Origin: Siphonodentalium dalli
Lineage: Eukaryota > Mollusca > Scaphopoda > Gadilida > Siphonodentaliidae
Direction: 5' to 3'
DNA: 64,000 nucleotides
Assembly: GCA_032622095.1 (NCBI GenBank)
Contig: CP136067.1
Span: 119,399,281 to 119,463,280 of the forward strand
Positions 43,120 through 54,204 of this stretch are shown one piece after another. The translations under genes were made by a program, and so were the position numbers. The notes below the pieces were generated by a model, which ran no database searches, was not told the DNA's origin, and worked only from the letters and a program-made list of their open reading frames with translations. Within the stretch, counting starts at the first letter, position 1. Each line of letters opens with the position of its first letter.

Positions 43120-44036
43120 TTAACACATTGTGTATATAACATGTTTATCTATTATTCGTTGGATTTGTGCCGACGATTAGCTTTCTTGAGTAAATTTTCC
43201 CAACCTGAAAATGTATCAGTGTCACGCGATTAGCTCGATTTGGTAAATTCTCCAAACCTGCATGTTCACGCGAATATGCCAAACTGAAATTGAATCCAAG
43301 GACATCTTACACTTGCGTTTTATATAATTATATAATAAATACTCAACAAATATGTATTAGTTACTTTGTGATATGTTTTACCATAATACCCACGACGGGT
43401 GAAAATCCAATAATGTTAAAACCTAGGGAAATTATTTGATTACACTGCCCAAGAATATACGTTGGAATGATGTGTATTTTTGTGTTTACACGATTGATGT
43501 GACGTCAGTTCATTCATGATTTTGAACCAGCCAATGGCGGCATGCGCGGCTTGTACCACAACCTTGGTCGCCGAGTCGCTATTTGGCCACGAAAACTAGT
43601 CGAGTCGCGATATCATGAATTTGTACAAACACGGTGTGTATATAACACGTTTATCTACCATTCGTGTGATATAATTCACCACACAAATTACGTTTTAGAA
43701 GTTTGTTTAAATGCCAAAATCGTTGGATTTGTGCCGACGATTAGCTTTCTTGAGTAAATTCTCCCAACAACCTGCAAATGTATTACACCTGCGTTTTTGA
43801 ATAATTATATACTAAATATTGAACAGATATGTATTAGTTACTTTGTGCTACGTTTTACCATAATACCCATGATGGGAGGCAAAGTACAATAATGTTAAAA
43901 CCTAGGAAAATTATTTTATTATTGTGCACAAGAATATACGCTGGAATGCGTTTTTGTGTTCACGCGATTGATGTGACGTCAGTTCATTCATCATTTTTAA
44001 CCAGCCAATGACGCCATGCACACCTTGTACCACAGC
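43120..44036. repeat. Tandem duplication, ~450-510 bp units
   Basis: Unit 1 (43120-43566) and unit 2 (43627-44036) share GTGTATATAACA(T/C)GTTTATCTA, TGGATTTGTGCCGACGATTA, TATGTATTAGTTACTTTGTG, ACCATAATACCCA, AATAATGTTAAAACCTAGG, GATTGATGTGACGTCAGTTC and CTTGTACCACA. The units differ by indels of 50-90 bases; for example, unit 1 has an extra Cys-free stretch around 43215-43280. No coding frame is conserved. Confidence 0.85.
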
Positions 44037-44045
44037 TGCAGTAAT

Positions 44046-44140
44046 CACACGGCACAATCGTTTTGACGATTCTGCGACCAATTTCACGATTCTGCGGCTT
44101 GACAACCACGGTGCTACGACAGTTTAACGATTCTGCGACC
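44046..44140. repeat. GGTCGCAGAATCGT repeat, inverted copy of 54060-54155
   Basis: In reverse complement, three copies of GTCGCAGAATCGT-like words surround GTTGTCAAGCCGCAGAAT and GTAGCACC. The same 95 bases occur in opposite orientation 10 kb away. Confidence 0.8.
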
Positions 44141-44396
44141 TTATTATACGTAATATTTTATGACAAACTCAGATACAGGAGGTTTTTACTGAATGGGGAC
44201 GACAAAAGTGGGCATCTTCTTGTTTTGATTGTTTTGATTGTATAGAGTAGACTTTGCAGATCCACCAGGTTGACTCACGGAATACATACGGGGATGAGAT
44301 CTAAATGCAATCGGCTCGTTCAAATGGGGACAATCAGATCAAACCAAGAACCGATCGCTAAAAGTGCAGAAATGCAGTAACAATGTCAACTATTTG
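44141..44396. other. No recognised feature
   Basis: Nothing supported. Confidence 0.3.
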
Positions 44397-44897
44397 GCAA
44401 CGCCCCAGGTTCGACCATGACAACGACGATTGTTCGACTCGTTGAACGGTTATTTTCATTTGTATACGACGACCTGCGAATCAGAATATGACTAAAATAG
44501 CTTATAACTCATGTTATGGTGAGTGGTGACATTTTCGAAAGAACAAGTAAACTTTCAAAAAGTACACAACCACTGGGTTCACTAAGAGGGAAGATGTTCA
44601 GGAAAGTTGTGCAATTGGTCATGTTCAAATATCAGAATGCTCGGTTAGTGACTGGTGGACATCTCTTATGTGACTTGGTCTCTATGGCATGGGGATCAGT
44701 ATATACACAGTACTGCATTGAATCCATGATCTGTTCATTACAACGAAGGCACGGTGCCTAACATCACTGATGCAGCATACATGAGCTCACTTGCAGAACT
44801 AAGCTGCCCAATCAGGGTCAGATACGTCGAATTCAAATGACAATTACCGTTCAACGAGTCGAACAATCGTTGTCATGGTCGAACATGGGGCGTTGCT
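44397..44897. mobile_element. ~500-bp TIR element abutting the satellite
   Basis: GGCAACGCCCCAGGTTCGAC, CATGACAACGACGATTGTTC and GACTCGTTGAACGGTTATTT (44397-44460) are inverted in AATTACCGTTCAACGAGTCG, AACAATCGTTGTCATGGTCG and AACATGGGGCGTTGCTAAG (44842-44899). Arms are about 65 bases. The 81-codon frame inside (44516-44761) has no recognised domain. The GC-rich satellite starts within 10 bases of the right end. Confidence 0.8.
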
Positions 44898-44899
44898 AA

Positions 44900-47166
44900 G
44901 GGAAGCCCGGGTGTCTTCGTGTGTTTTCGGACAGTATATTTTGGTGATGCGTGGTAGTGCAATACATCTGAGTGTGACTTCGAAATATTGACTCGTCGAC
45001 GCGTCCACGGTCGATGTTATTAACCCCTGAAAATCCGGTAAAATACCATATAAACAAAAAGAGCCCGGGACAGACCGGGCGCTCCCATGGGCCCGTGGAG
45101 ACTATATCTCGACGTTATAACGTAGCGACATACCCCACGAGGTCAACCTAGAAACTTTTAAAAGCTCGCTCGACTCCGGTCGGTGTTATTCCCTCAAAAT
45201 CCGGTAAAATACCATATAAACGAAAAGAGCCCGGGACCCGTGGTCACTATATCTGGTCGGTGTTATTAACACAGCAAATCCCGATATCGGCTGAGAGAGA
45301 GCCCGGGTGAACACGGGTGTTTTCGGACAGTATATTTTGGTGATGCGTGGTAGTGCAATACACCTGAGTGTGACTTCCATATACTGACTCATTGACGCGT
45401 CCACGGCCGATGTTATTAACCCCTCAAAACCGGTAAAATACCATCTAAACAAAAAGAGCCCGGGACCGCCCGGGCGCCCACATGGGCCCGTTGACACTAT
45501 ATCTCGACGTTCTAACGTAGCGAAATACCCCACGAGGTCAACCTAGACAAATTTACTCACTCGCTCGACTCCGGCCGGTGTTATTAACCCCGCAAATGCC
45601 GATATTGGCTAAGAGAGCCCGGGGGAGTCCGGGTGCCTTCGTGTGTTTTCGGACAGTATATTTTGGTGATGCATGGTAGTGCAATCCACCTGAGTGTGAC
45701 TCGTTGACGCGTCCACTTCCGATGTTATTAACCCCTCAAATCCGGAATCAAAAAAGAGCCCGGGACCGCACGGGCACCCTCATGGGCCCGTGGACACTAT
45801 ATCTCGATGTTATAACGGAGAGACATATCCCACGAGGTCAACCTGGAAAATTTGACTCGCTCGCTCGACTCCGGCCGGTTTTATTAACCCAGCAAATGCC
45901 GATATTGGCTAAGAGAGCCCGGGGGAGCCCGGGTGTCTTCGTGAGTTTTCGGACAATATATTTTGGTGATGCGTGGTAGTGCAATACATTCATGCGTAAC
46001 AAAGCTTACGGTCGATGTAACTAATTTCCGCTCGGGACCGCCCGAAGACCGCCCGGGACCGCCCGGGAACGCTCGGGCGCCCCCCCCCCACGGACCCGTG
46101 GACACTATATCTCGACGTTATAATGTAGCGACAAACCACCTGACGGCAACCTAGAGTATTTTAATCGCTCGCACGTCTCCGGCCCGTGTTATTAACCCCG
46201 CAAATGCCGTTATTGTCTAAGAGAGCCCGGGTGTCTTCGTATGCTTTCGGACAGTATATTTTGGTGATGCATGGTAGTGCAATACACCTGAGTGTGACTT
46301 CCAAATATTTACTCGTTGACGCGTCCACGGCCGATGTTATTAACCCCTCAAAATCCGGTAAAATACCATCTACACAAAAAGAGCCCGGGCCACCGGGCGC
46401 CTCCATGGGCCCGTTGACACTATATCTCGACGTTCTAACGTAGTGACATACCCCACGAGGTCAACCTAGAAATTTTTACTCGCTCGCTCGACTCCGACCG
46501 GTGTTATTAACCCCTCAAAATCCGGTAAAATACCATATAAACCAAAAGAGCCCGGGACCACCCGGGCGCCCCAACGGACCCGTGGACACTATATCTGGAC
46601 GTTATAAGGTAGCGACATACCACCTAAGGGCAACCTAGAGGATTTTACTCGCTCGCTCGTCTCCGGTCGGTGTTATTAACACCGCAAATACCGATATTGG
46701 CTGAGAGAGCCCGGGTGAACCCGGGTGTCTTCGTGTGTTTTCGGACAGTATATTTTGGTGATGCGTGGTAGTGCAATACACCTGAGTGTGACTTCCATAT
46801 ACTGACTCGTTGACGCGTCCACGGCCGATGTTATTAACCCCTCAAAACCGGTAAAATACCATCTAAACAAAAAGAGCCCGGGACCGCCCGGGCGCCCACA
46901 TGGGCCCGTTGACACTATATCTCGACGTTCTAACGTAGCGAAATACCCCACGAGGTCAACCTGGAAAATTTGACTCGCTCGCTCGACTCCGGCCGGTTTT
47001 ATTAACCCAGCAAATACCGATATTGGCTGAGAGAGCCCGGGGGAGCTCGGGTGTCTTCGTGAGTTTTCGGACAGTATATGTTGGTGATGCGTGGTAGTGC
47101 AATACACCTGAGTGTGACTTCCAAATATTGACTCGTTGACGCGTCCACGGCCGATGTTATTAACAA
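44900..47166 (+). repeat. GC-rich CCCGGG satellite, forward array
   Basis: Seven occurrences of ATTTTGGTGATGCGTGGTAG, each followed by TGCAATACACCTGAGTGTGA, define the array (near 44938, 45338, 45660, 45960, 46258, 46753, 47078; spacing about 300-500). Each unit also holds GATGTTATTAACCCCTCAAA, GAGCCCGGGACCGCCCGGG, GGACACTATATCTCGACGTT, ACCCCACGAGGTCAACCTAG and GGTGTTATTAACCC. Unequal spacing shows internal deletions and partial duplications. Many frames of 60-143 codons occur on both strands and are artefacts of the repeat. Confidence 0.9.
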
Positions 47167-48734
47167 ATCAATTGTTAATGCGCTTTATGGTTGCATGTAT
47201 GCAAACAGACCATGAGACAGTTAATTTGTTTCATAAAATGGCATTAGCAAATGCTGACTACTGTCAGATTCAAAACCAGTCATGATTAAACGATTAAATG
47301 AAATTAATATTGTTACGGAACCAAGTGAACTTACTAAACTTAATTGATGATTATACTGTGAAACTTCCACTTTGGAACTTTGGGTACCCAATTAAACACA
47401 TGTTGGGGATTAAAGCCATGTAGACAAAACAAAACAAAACCGACACAAATGAATGATATACTTTAGTAGAAATTGTAACTCCGCCTAACCGCGGAGGCCT
47501 CGCGAGTAGCTGTCTGTGTAAATCCTCTGGAAAGCCCAGTATTTTTGAAGGCCAATGATAACTGTTGTGCAAACTGACCTATGCAGAGCTTTTTTTAATT
47601 GTAAAATCTAACCATAGTGCTCCCAATGTATGAAACTTAGTACTCTATTGTCAAATAGATCAAATAAAGAGGTAAAAACATTTGATTTTCTAAAGCAGCT
47701 GAATCCGGGAGATTGTCATGCCTGTCCGGGAGAGCGTGCTCAAATCCGTGAGTCTCCCGCACAATCCGGGAGAGTTGACAGGTCTGGAATTTTGTGTCGT
47801 TCACGGCAGGTTGTATTAACCCATTGGATGCACATATTGGTTACACTGCAGTTCCGGGAATGATTTTGTATTGTGTCAGCATCGTTGCTCATATACTCAG
47901 CCGAGTAGAACTGAGTCTACGAGAAGCAGACGATGATGGGCCCGGCCACAGAAACAGAGCGTGGCTGCTTGTCTCAATAATGAGGGAAAAACTGACGGAG
48001 TAAGCTGCCAGGCGCACATGAGGTGAGTTCTTTACTTTGGTACCAAAGCACAACATGACCCCATTCACATATATATGTTCGTGTGTATATCAAGAGCACA
48101 TGTAGTGTTCAGACACTTTTACTGTTGATATTATTGCTATATATCACATTCGAAGAGAATGCGATGGGGTACACGTATATATGTGCACGCCTTCGACCGC
48201 GCATACATGTATCACAGTCATGGTCTATCAGATATCAATGAGATTATGATTGCATAACCACCACCAGGAACGCTTTCAAATAGTGTGCTTAGAATTATGT
48301 TCGTATGTCCATTCTCGAGTTATCAGTTTTTCTTTCACTGAAAGCGTTTATATAATATGGTACGTCACGTATAGTATGTGATAGGCTATTGTGGGATTAA
48401 CCATTTTCCCTTATTCGTGTTTGTCTGTAAACCCCCTCCCTGTGCATCCCACGAATTTCTCCTAAAGTGTATTCGATACGTAATGATAACATTGCACAAC
48501 ATATGTTGTATGATGCCTTTTATTTGGTTTTAATCTTTAGATTTACAAATATGCAAAATCGTCCCATATGTTTGCTCGACCAAATACCAAGTACTTAAGT
48601 GTGATCATCTTCTTCATATGATGCCATGGAATAGCTTAATACGTGGGTTTATCTGATAAAGATTAAGCACATATGCACCAGCCCGAGTAATGATTAATCA
48701 ATTCCGATTTGTCTGTCAAATAGTAGTAAGGACG
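47167..48734. other. Satellite spacer with segments duplicated elsewhere
   Basis: No gene is seen. 47165-47193, 47926-48007 and 48218-48352 reappear fused together at 49856-50098, and 48352-48513 reappears at 53874-54032. A CCGGGAGA/TCTCCCG cluster occupies 47705-47775 (TCCGGGAGATTGTCATGCC, GTGAGTCTCCCGCACAATCC). Confidence 0.6.
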
Positions 48735-49038
48735 GACACTCTGGGACACCCCCTTCCTTGACGGCCATTCTGGCCCATAGGCCAGAGTGTCAGTCGAGCA
48801 AGGGGTGGCCCAGAGTGTCCGCCGAGGAGGGTGCCACAGAGTGCCAGTCGAGCAAGGGGTGCCACAGAGTGACCGTGGAGGAGGGTGCCCCAGAGTGCCA
48901 TCGAGTCCATGGGTGGGCCAGAGTGATCACGAAGGCAGGGGTGCCCCATGTAGAGTGCCAGCCGTCACGAGTGCACCAGAGTGCCAGTCGGGCGACCACT
49001 ATGTGGCACCCCCTGCCCTCGATGTCACTCTGGGCCAA
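48735..49038. repeat. GC-rich ~33-bp minisatellite with inverted end units
   Basis: Units of the form CAGAGTGCCAGTCGAGCAAG then GGGTGCCA run through about 300 bases. The first unit (48735-48775, CACTCTGGGACACCCC) and last unit (49003-49037, GGCACCCCCTGCCCTCGATG) are in the opposite orientation to the middle. Long frames in several registers (129, 92 and 82 codons) result from a unit length divisible by three. Confidence 0.88.
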
Positions 49039-49039
49039 G

Positions 49040-49735
49040 CGCTACGTTATAACGTCGATATATAGTGTCCACGGGCCCGTGGGGGCCCCCGGGCGGTCGC
49101 GGGCTCTTTTTGATTATATGGTATTTTGCCGGATTTTGAGGCGGTAATAACATCGGCAGTGGACGCGTCAATGAATCAATATTTGGAAGTCACACTCAGG
49201 TGTATTGCACTACCACGCATCACCAAAATATACTGTCCGAAAACACACAAAGACACCCGGGCTCTCTTAGCCAATATCGGCATTTGCGGGGTTAATAACA
49301 CCGGCCGGAGACGAGCGAGCGCGTAAAATTTTCTAGGTTGACCTCGTGGGGTATGTTGCTACGATATAACGTCGAGATATAGTGTCCACGTGCCCATGGG
49401 GGGCGGGCTCTTTTTGTTTATATGGTATTTTACCGGATTTTTCAGGGGTTAATAACATCGGCCGTGGACGTATCAACGAGTCAATATTTGGACGTCACGC
49501 TCAGGTGTATTGCACTACCAATCATCACCAAATTATACTGTCCGAAAACACAGGAAAACACCCGGGATCACCCGGGCTCTCTTAGTCAATATCGGCATTT
49601 GCAGGGTTAATAACACCGGCCGGAGACGAGCGAGCAAGTAAATTCCTCTAGGTTGCCCTCAGGTGGTATGTCGCTACCTTATAACGTCGAGATATAGTGT
49701 CCACTGGACCATGGGGGCGCCCGTCGGTCCCGGGC
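49040..49735 (-). repeat. CCCGGG satellite, inverted array
   Basis: The same satellite reads in reverse: TACGTTATAACGTCGATATA, TTATATGGTATTTTGCCGGA, GTGTATTGCACTACCACGCA, CATCACCAAAATATACTGTC, GCATTTGCGGGGTTAATAAC and GTTGACCTCGTGGGGTATG. About two units. Confidence 0.88.
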
Positions 49736-49855
49736 GGTCCGGGTGTCTTCGTGTATTTTTTGGACAGTATATTTTGGTAATGCGTGGTAGTGCAATACAC
49801 CTGAGTGTGACTTCCAAATATTGACTCGTTGACGCGTCCACGGCCGATGTTATTA
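49736..49855 (+). repeat. CCCGGG satellite, second orientation flip
   Basis: From about 49736 (GGTCCGGGTGTCTTCGTGTA) to the GATGTTATTAAC end the satellite is forward again. It ends at the same point, and with the same flank (AAATCAATTGTTAATGCGCT), as the forward array at 47166. Confidence 0.85.
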
Positions 49856-50098
49856 ACAAATCAATTGTTAATGCGCTTTATAGTTGCAGACGATGATGGG
49901 CCCGGCCACAGAAAAAGAGAGTGGCTGCTTGTCTCAATACTGAGGGAAAACTGACGGAGTAATATCATGGTCTATCATATATCAATGGGATTATGATTAC
50001 ATAACCACAACCAGGAACGCTTTCAAAAAGTGTGCTTTGAATTATGTTCGTATGTCCATTCTAGAGTTATCAGTTTTTGTTTCACTGAAAGCGTTTAT
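49856..50098. repeat. Collapsed copy of the 47.17-48.35 kb satellite flank
   Basis: Three blocks homologous to 47165-47193, 47926-48007 (GACGATGATGGGCCCGGCCA) and 48218-48352 (CATGGTCTATC, CCAGGAACGCTTTCAAA) are joined directly. The copy therefore carries deletions of about 730 and 210 bases relative to the other. Confidence 0.8.
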
Positions 50099-50499
50099 TT
50101 CGCCCAATTTGGGCAGTTCTATGATGGCTGTTTCTCATCTGACGTGTGTGTCAGGATAGAGGAGCTGGAGGTTTTGTGTAAATGTTAGCCCAAACTACAT
50201 TTCCAAGTAACGATGGTTTGTTGTTTACTTTGAGGAATCATACCAGATCAGATGAATTCAGCCCAAATATGTTATCAGTTGTCGTGTAAAACATTTGCAG
50301 TGGGTTAGCGTTATCTGTTATTTGCGGATGTCGTTTAACATGGGGAAAATAGACTATTACGTTTGAACGGCATGTGCATTTGTCGTTTTTTAATTATAAC
50401 AACATGATAATCAATAACAGAGGCAGTCTCTGTCAAATACAGTCACTCTATTTACGATACTAATTGGGGAACTTTCTAAATTAAATTACGCGTAAACCA
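50092..50499. repeat. Dispersed ~400-bp repeat, copy 2
   Basis: Reverse complement of 39-446 (TTTATTTCGCCCAATTTGGG ... AAATTAAATTACGCGTAAAC). It directly follows the collapsed satellite flank. Confidence 0.8.
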
Positions 50500-50999
50500 G
50501 TGTAAACGGATACCTGCGGTAAATTATAGAAGGTGCCGGAATCGGCCTACTCGCCCCAGGGCTAACTCGCCCCAGTCGACGTGTGCCGGCTCGGAATAAA
50601 AGGTGTATACGGGGTATTATATGGCGTTTGGTCCGTTGTTTCTCAATTAATATTATTGAAATTTGGTGTATATGTCCGGGCTGGGACATGGAATACAATA
50701 ACGTTTGAATTGTTTTTAAATTTACAATTTGTTGATTTTATTCAACTTTTTCGTTCTGAAACACACTATACTCGTCATGTCGATATCTAGTATTACTTAG
50801 AAATTTCAGCTTTCCAGATTCATAATCGCTCCATTGACTGTAACATATGAAATTATCCCCCTCTTCGGATCGAGTGTCACTGAAACTTTATTTTGTTAGA
50901 CTGCCTGTAGTCACTGATTATATGTGGAAATAATCTGTAATAAGATGTAGCACTGTTTTATTTTATATTTACATGTATAGTGCTGTTTTTTATACAACA
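50500..50999. other. No recognised gene
   Basis: A short duplicated CTCGCCCCAG (50552 and 50569) is the only pattern noticed. Confidence 0.3.
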
Positions 51000-51007
51000 A
51001 TTCCACC

Positions 51008-52182
51008 CAGGCTTCTCAGCGGTACGCAGTACCTGTACCGCGTACTCGGGCATTTTTGCGGTAACGGTGATGGTGTGCAGATCCGCCGGTACTTGGTACT
51101 GTGGTTGCATATATGCACGTTCGTAGATCAGCAGGCTGTTTGGCAAAATACAGTAGTATCAAGTTTCGCTCTTTAAACTACACGCGATGCACATCGATCG
51201 TGATTGTATTCATGGCGCGAGAGGTCGGTCACGGAAAGGTGGTTCCTGGTTTTTATGTGTCTATTATAACTCTTCAATGGTTGAATTCCAATTCTTTGAA
51301 AGCACGGCCTTGTGATATTGTTTTAATCTTCAAAGATTATTTTGTGTTGGGAACTTGTGATTGCAACTGATGTTTTTGCCTTTATTTTTGCCCAGTTGTG
51401 GCAATTATACACTAAACCCAGTTACAATTTCTTATCATCTATTCAACACGAACCCCACCCACAAGTATGGCCCACACGTTTTGATTAATCACGTACACAC
51501 GTACCCGTTCACATGTCGTATCAGTAGTCCATTTTGAATTTAAATGGGACTCATGGAACCTCCAGTTATATAATTAAATCGGGAACGAATATCCACGAAC
51601 CGTGCACAGTGTACATGTAATTTGCTGAATAGACATGATAGTTCATATTTGGTATAGGAACTCGTGGAGATAAATTGTTGCCTAACTTGACTCATTAATA
51701 ATATTGTTTAGATTTAAAATGGCCGACCGCGCGACTTTGCAAATACATTTAATCTGATTGAATATTGTGAAGTGAAAACCATGCACCGACGTGTGTCGCG
51801 TTTTTTACTTTCTATCAGTTTATCACACACAGAAGAACAATAAGTTTAAACCACAACACGTGTGCAACGAATAGTTCCATTTTGGTTGATTGAATTGTCT
51901 ATGTTGTCATTTGCGCATCACTAAACTCTACGGGAAAGTTTGTTAGTATATTCCAAAATGGTATCTAATATCCCGAAATAGTTTCTTTATTCTGATATAA
52001 AATTATCATTAGTTCATGTTAATAATAGAGTTCGTGGCTTGTGATTTTCAGCATTGTATTACGTCCAGATATACTTAGAACTATAAAATGGCTTGCCAGT
52101 ACCGGTACCGGAACCGCGGTACTAGCAAAGTATTGATACCGGTACCGGCATGTGTGGTACCGGCGGTACTTTGAGAAGCCCG
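51008..52182. mobile_element. hAT-like MITE with 8-bp target-site duplication
   Basis: The element starts CAGGCTTCTCAGCGGTAC and ends GTACTTTGAGAAGCCCG, giving TIRs close to C(A/G)GGCTTCTCA. A perfect 8-bp duplication, ATTCCACC, flanks it (51000-51007 and 52183-52190), as expected for hAT superfamily insertions. Subterminal regions are rich in GGTACCGG/GCGGTAC palindromes (51019-51090 and 52098-52168). The 1.17-kb interior encodes no recognisable transposase, so it is non-autonomous. Confidence 0.85.
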
Positions 52183-52190
52183 ATTCCACC

Positions 52191-52555
52191 TAGATCATCA
52201 TGTGATCGACCATACATGGGGTGTGATGACCTGGTTGAATTAAGAGCGGTTTGATGGATCACTTCTGTCGTCGAGCTAGATTATACTTATCCTATTTAAT
52301 GGCATGTTTCTAACGTGGAGGAGTAGATATTCTTGAGACCCCACTACTCTTCAATTCACACCAAGTTCTCAGCTGTCATGTTCGGATATTAGAACCCATA
52401 GCCATAATATATGGTTTATTTTGTGTATATAGTATAATATAGTTATTTTCAGTACCTTTATATACCAGTATTGTGGACAACAATGCATATATATATATGT
52501 ATATGTATATTGATTCAACGGATTCAGTGGTTTTGTTCATTAGTCTATCAAATTT
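52191..52555. other. No recognised feature
   Basis: Includes a TATATATATGTATATGTATA microsatellite (52488-52510). Nothing else. Confidence 0.3.
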
Positions 52556-53080
52556 GTGGGGAAAACATGGCCACCAGCAGTACACTCTGCCAAATTTCAA
52601 ATTTGAATCAATTGGCGCACCCTGCAGCCAGCATTTATTGGAGAACTGTTTCTCATGTGGATATTGTGGGTCACCACTAGATGGGAGCCATATTTTTTTC
52701 TCAAATTATCTTGTGAAAACATCACTGCCAGCGGTGATCTTGAGTTTTACTATTTTATGGCTAAATAATTTGGTTGATCCTACAGACGACATCCATTGTC
52801 CAATCGTCACCAGATTCCACAATGATCTTCTGGATAACCAGGATGAGAGTAAACTATTTTTTGTCCGAATTTCGTCAAAAACATGACAACAGATAGCAAT
52901 TTTGTATCTTACTCTTTGTATGACTAAATTCTTTAGCACCTCTACAGACCACATCCCTCATCTGATAGTCACCAAACGTCATATTGATCTTCGGGGTGAC
53001 CACTTGATGAGAGCTATCGAATGATTTGAATTTCTTTGGAAAACATGGTCGCCAGCAGCCATCTTCTATTTTGCTTTTCA
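52556..53080. repeat. Degenerate tandem repeat, ~160-bp unit
   Basis: AAACATCACTGCCAGCGGTG, TTTGGTTGATCCTACAGACG, ACATCCATTGTCCAATCGTC, ACCAGATTCCACAATGATCT and AACCAGGATGAGAG (52717-52852) recur as AAACATGACAACAGATAGCA, TTAGCACCTCTACAGACCAC, CATCTGATAGTCACCAAACG and GACCACTTGATGAGAG (52878-53011). A third edge copy (AAAACATGG(C/T)C(A/G)CCAGCAG) occurs on each side. The 137-codon frame here is not supported as a gene. Confidence 0.65.
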
Positions 53081-53390
53081 TATACATGTATATCTCTTCG
53101 TGCGGATGCCAGTATTACTTGGGTAGTTCAACTTTCCACATTCCTGTCATCATTGAAATATAAAAATTTACCTGATACACGTAGTCCAATGAAAATTAAC
53201 AAGCGTCCATAAATTAAATTTACCTATGATCCTATTATTCCTCACAATCACATGCACCCTTCAAAATTTTGTTTCGTCGTATCTAATTTTTATGACCCCT
53301 ATGGTAATATTGATATAGATACATTTGTCAAACATTTCTTTGTACAATATACAGGTATAAAGTTTGTAACTAAATCTAGAAATATATAAT
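53081..53390. other. No recognised feature
   Basis: AT-rich sequence; nothing supported. Confidence 0.3.
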
Positions 53391-53785
53391 ACTAGCTGAT
53401 GTACTCGACTTCGTTCGGGCTATTTAGGGATTTCTTTGTGATCGCCTTCATCTGGGCAGTGCCCGGTATATACAGCATCTGGACAAACTATTTTTCAATT
53501 GGTCCAGAAACATGCCTATATCAGCACGTTCGATGACATGGTCGCACGTTAAATTGGACCCGTCCATATTGCTCCCGGGATCGAAGTAGTCCTACACACA
53601 AATTTTAGTCGGATCGGTCAAGGTCCAGAAACATGCCTATGAGCGAGGTCAGGTTGACACGTTAAATACCAAATCCGAGTTGGATCGGTCGAGCAGTGTT
53701 CGAGTCTAGAACACACATACATACATGCATTCATACACATACAGATACAGACAAGCATTCATATACACAGACAGATACAGACAGA
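53391..53785 (+). repeat. Retroelement-type 3' tail (ACTAGCTGATGTACTCG) with GATCCCGGGA-module
   Basis: ATACTAGCTGATGTACTCGA then CTTCGTTCGGGCT is the kind of phrase found at one end of RTE/SINE-like repeats. CAAATTTTAGTCGGATCGGT with CAAGGTCCAGAAACATGCCT (53600-53640) is the reverse complement of the module duplicated at 59.80-60.04 kb. A CATACAGATACAGACA tract follows. Confidence 0.6.
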
Positions 53786-53873
53786 TATTCCAAAATGTAT
53801 AATCGATAGCTACAAGAATTCTATGATAAATAGTTCACGGGCGACCTTATGCATGCATCTTAGTTTTCTTGTA

Positions 53874-54032
53874 TAATATGGTACGTCACATATAATATGT
53901 GATAGGCTATTGTGCATGGGATTAACCATTTTCCCTTATTCGTGTTTGTCTGTAAAACCCCCTCCCTGTGCACCCCACGAATTTCTCCTAAAGTGTATTC
54001 GATACGTGATGATAACATTGCACAACATATGT
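53874..54032. repeat. Direct copy of 48352-48513
   Basis: ATAATATGGTACGTCACATA, GTGATAGGCTATTGTG, GGGATTAACCATTTTCCCTT and CACCCCACGAATTTCTCCTA follow the same order as at 48.35 kb with few differences. This ties the 53.9-kb region to the satellite flank. Confidence 0.85.
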
Positions 54033-54059
54033 GACTCATTTTATGTATTGATCTCATAT

Positions 54060-54155
54060 GGTCGCAGAATCGTTAAACTGCCGTAGCACCTTGGTTGTCA
54101 AGCCGCAGAATTGTGAAATTGGTCGCAGAATCGTCAAAACGATTGTGCCGTGTGG
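54060..54155. repeat. GGTCGCAGAATCGT repeat, copy 2
   Basis: Inverted copy of 44046-44140 with the same three GTCGCAGAAT(C/T)G words. Confidence 0.8.
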
Positions 54156-54204
54156 TAATGATAGATGTTTTATCGCCAATTCGTTATCGCCAAGCCACTG
54201 CTAT

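Noticed and set aside
46676-47107. 143-codon minus-strand frame and similar ones at 45186-46443 and 49126-49859
   Set aside because: They are by-products of the CCCGGG satellite, present on both strands and shifting with unit length.
48758-49147. 129-codon frame with 'ARVSAEEGATECQSSKG' repeats
   Set aside because: It is driven by a 33-bp minisatellite with a unit length divisible by three; frames of similar length exist in the other registers.
52473-52886. 137-codon frame
   Set aside because: It covers a TATATATG microsatellite and a degenerate 160-bp tandem repeat; no domain.
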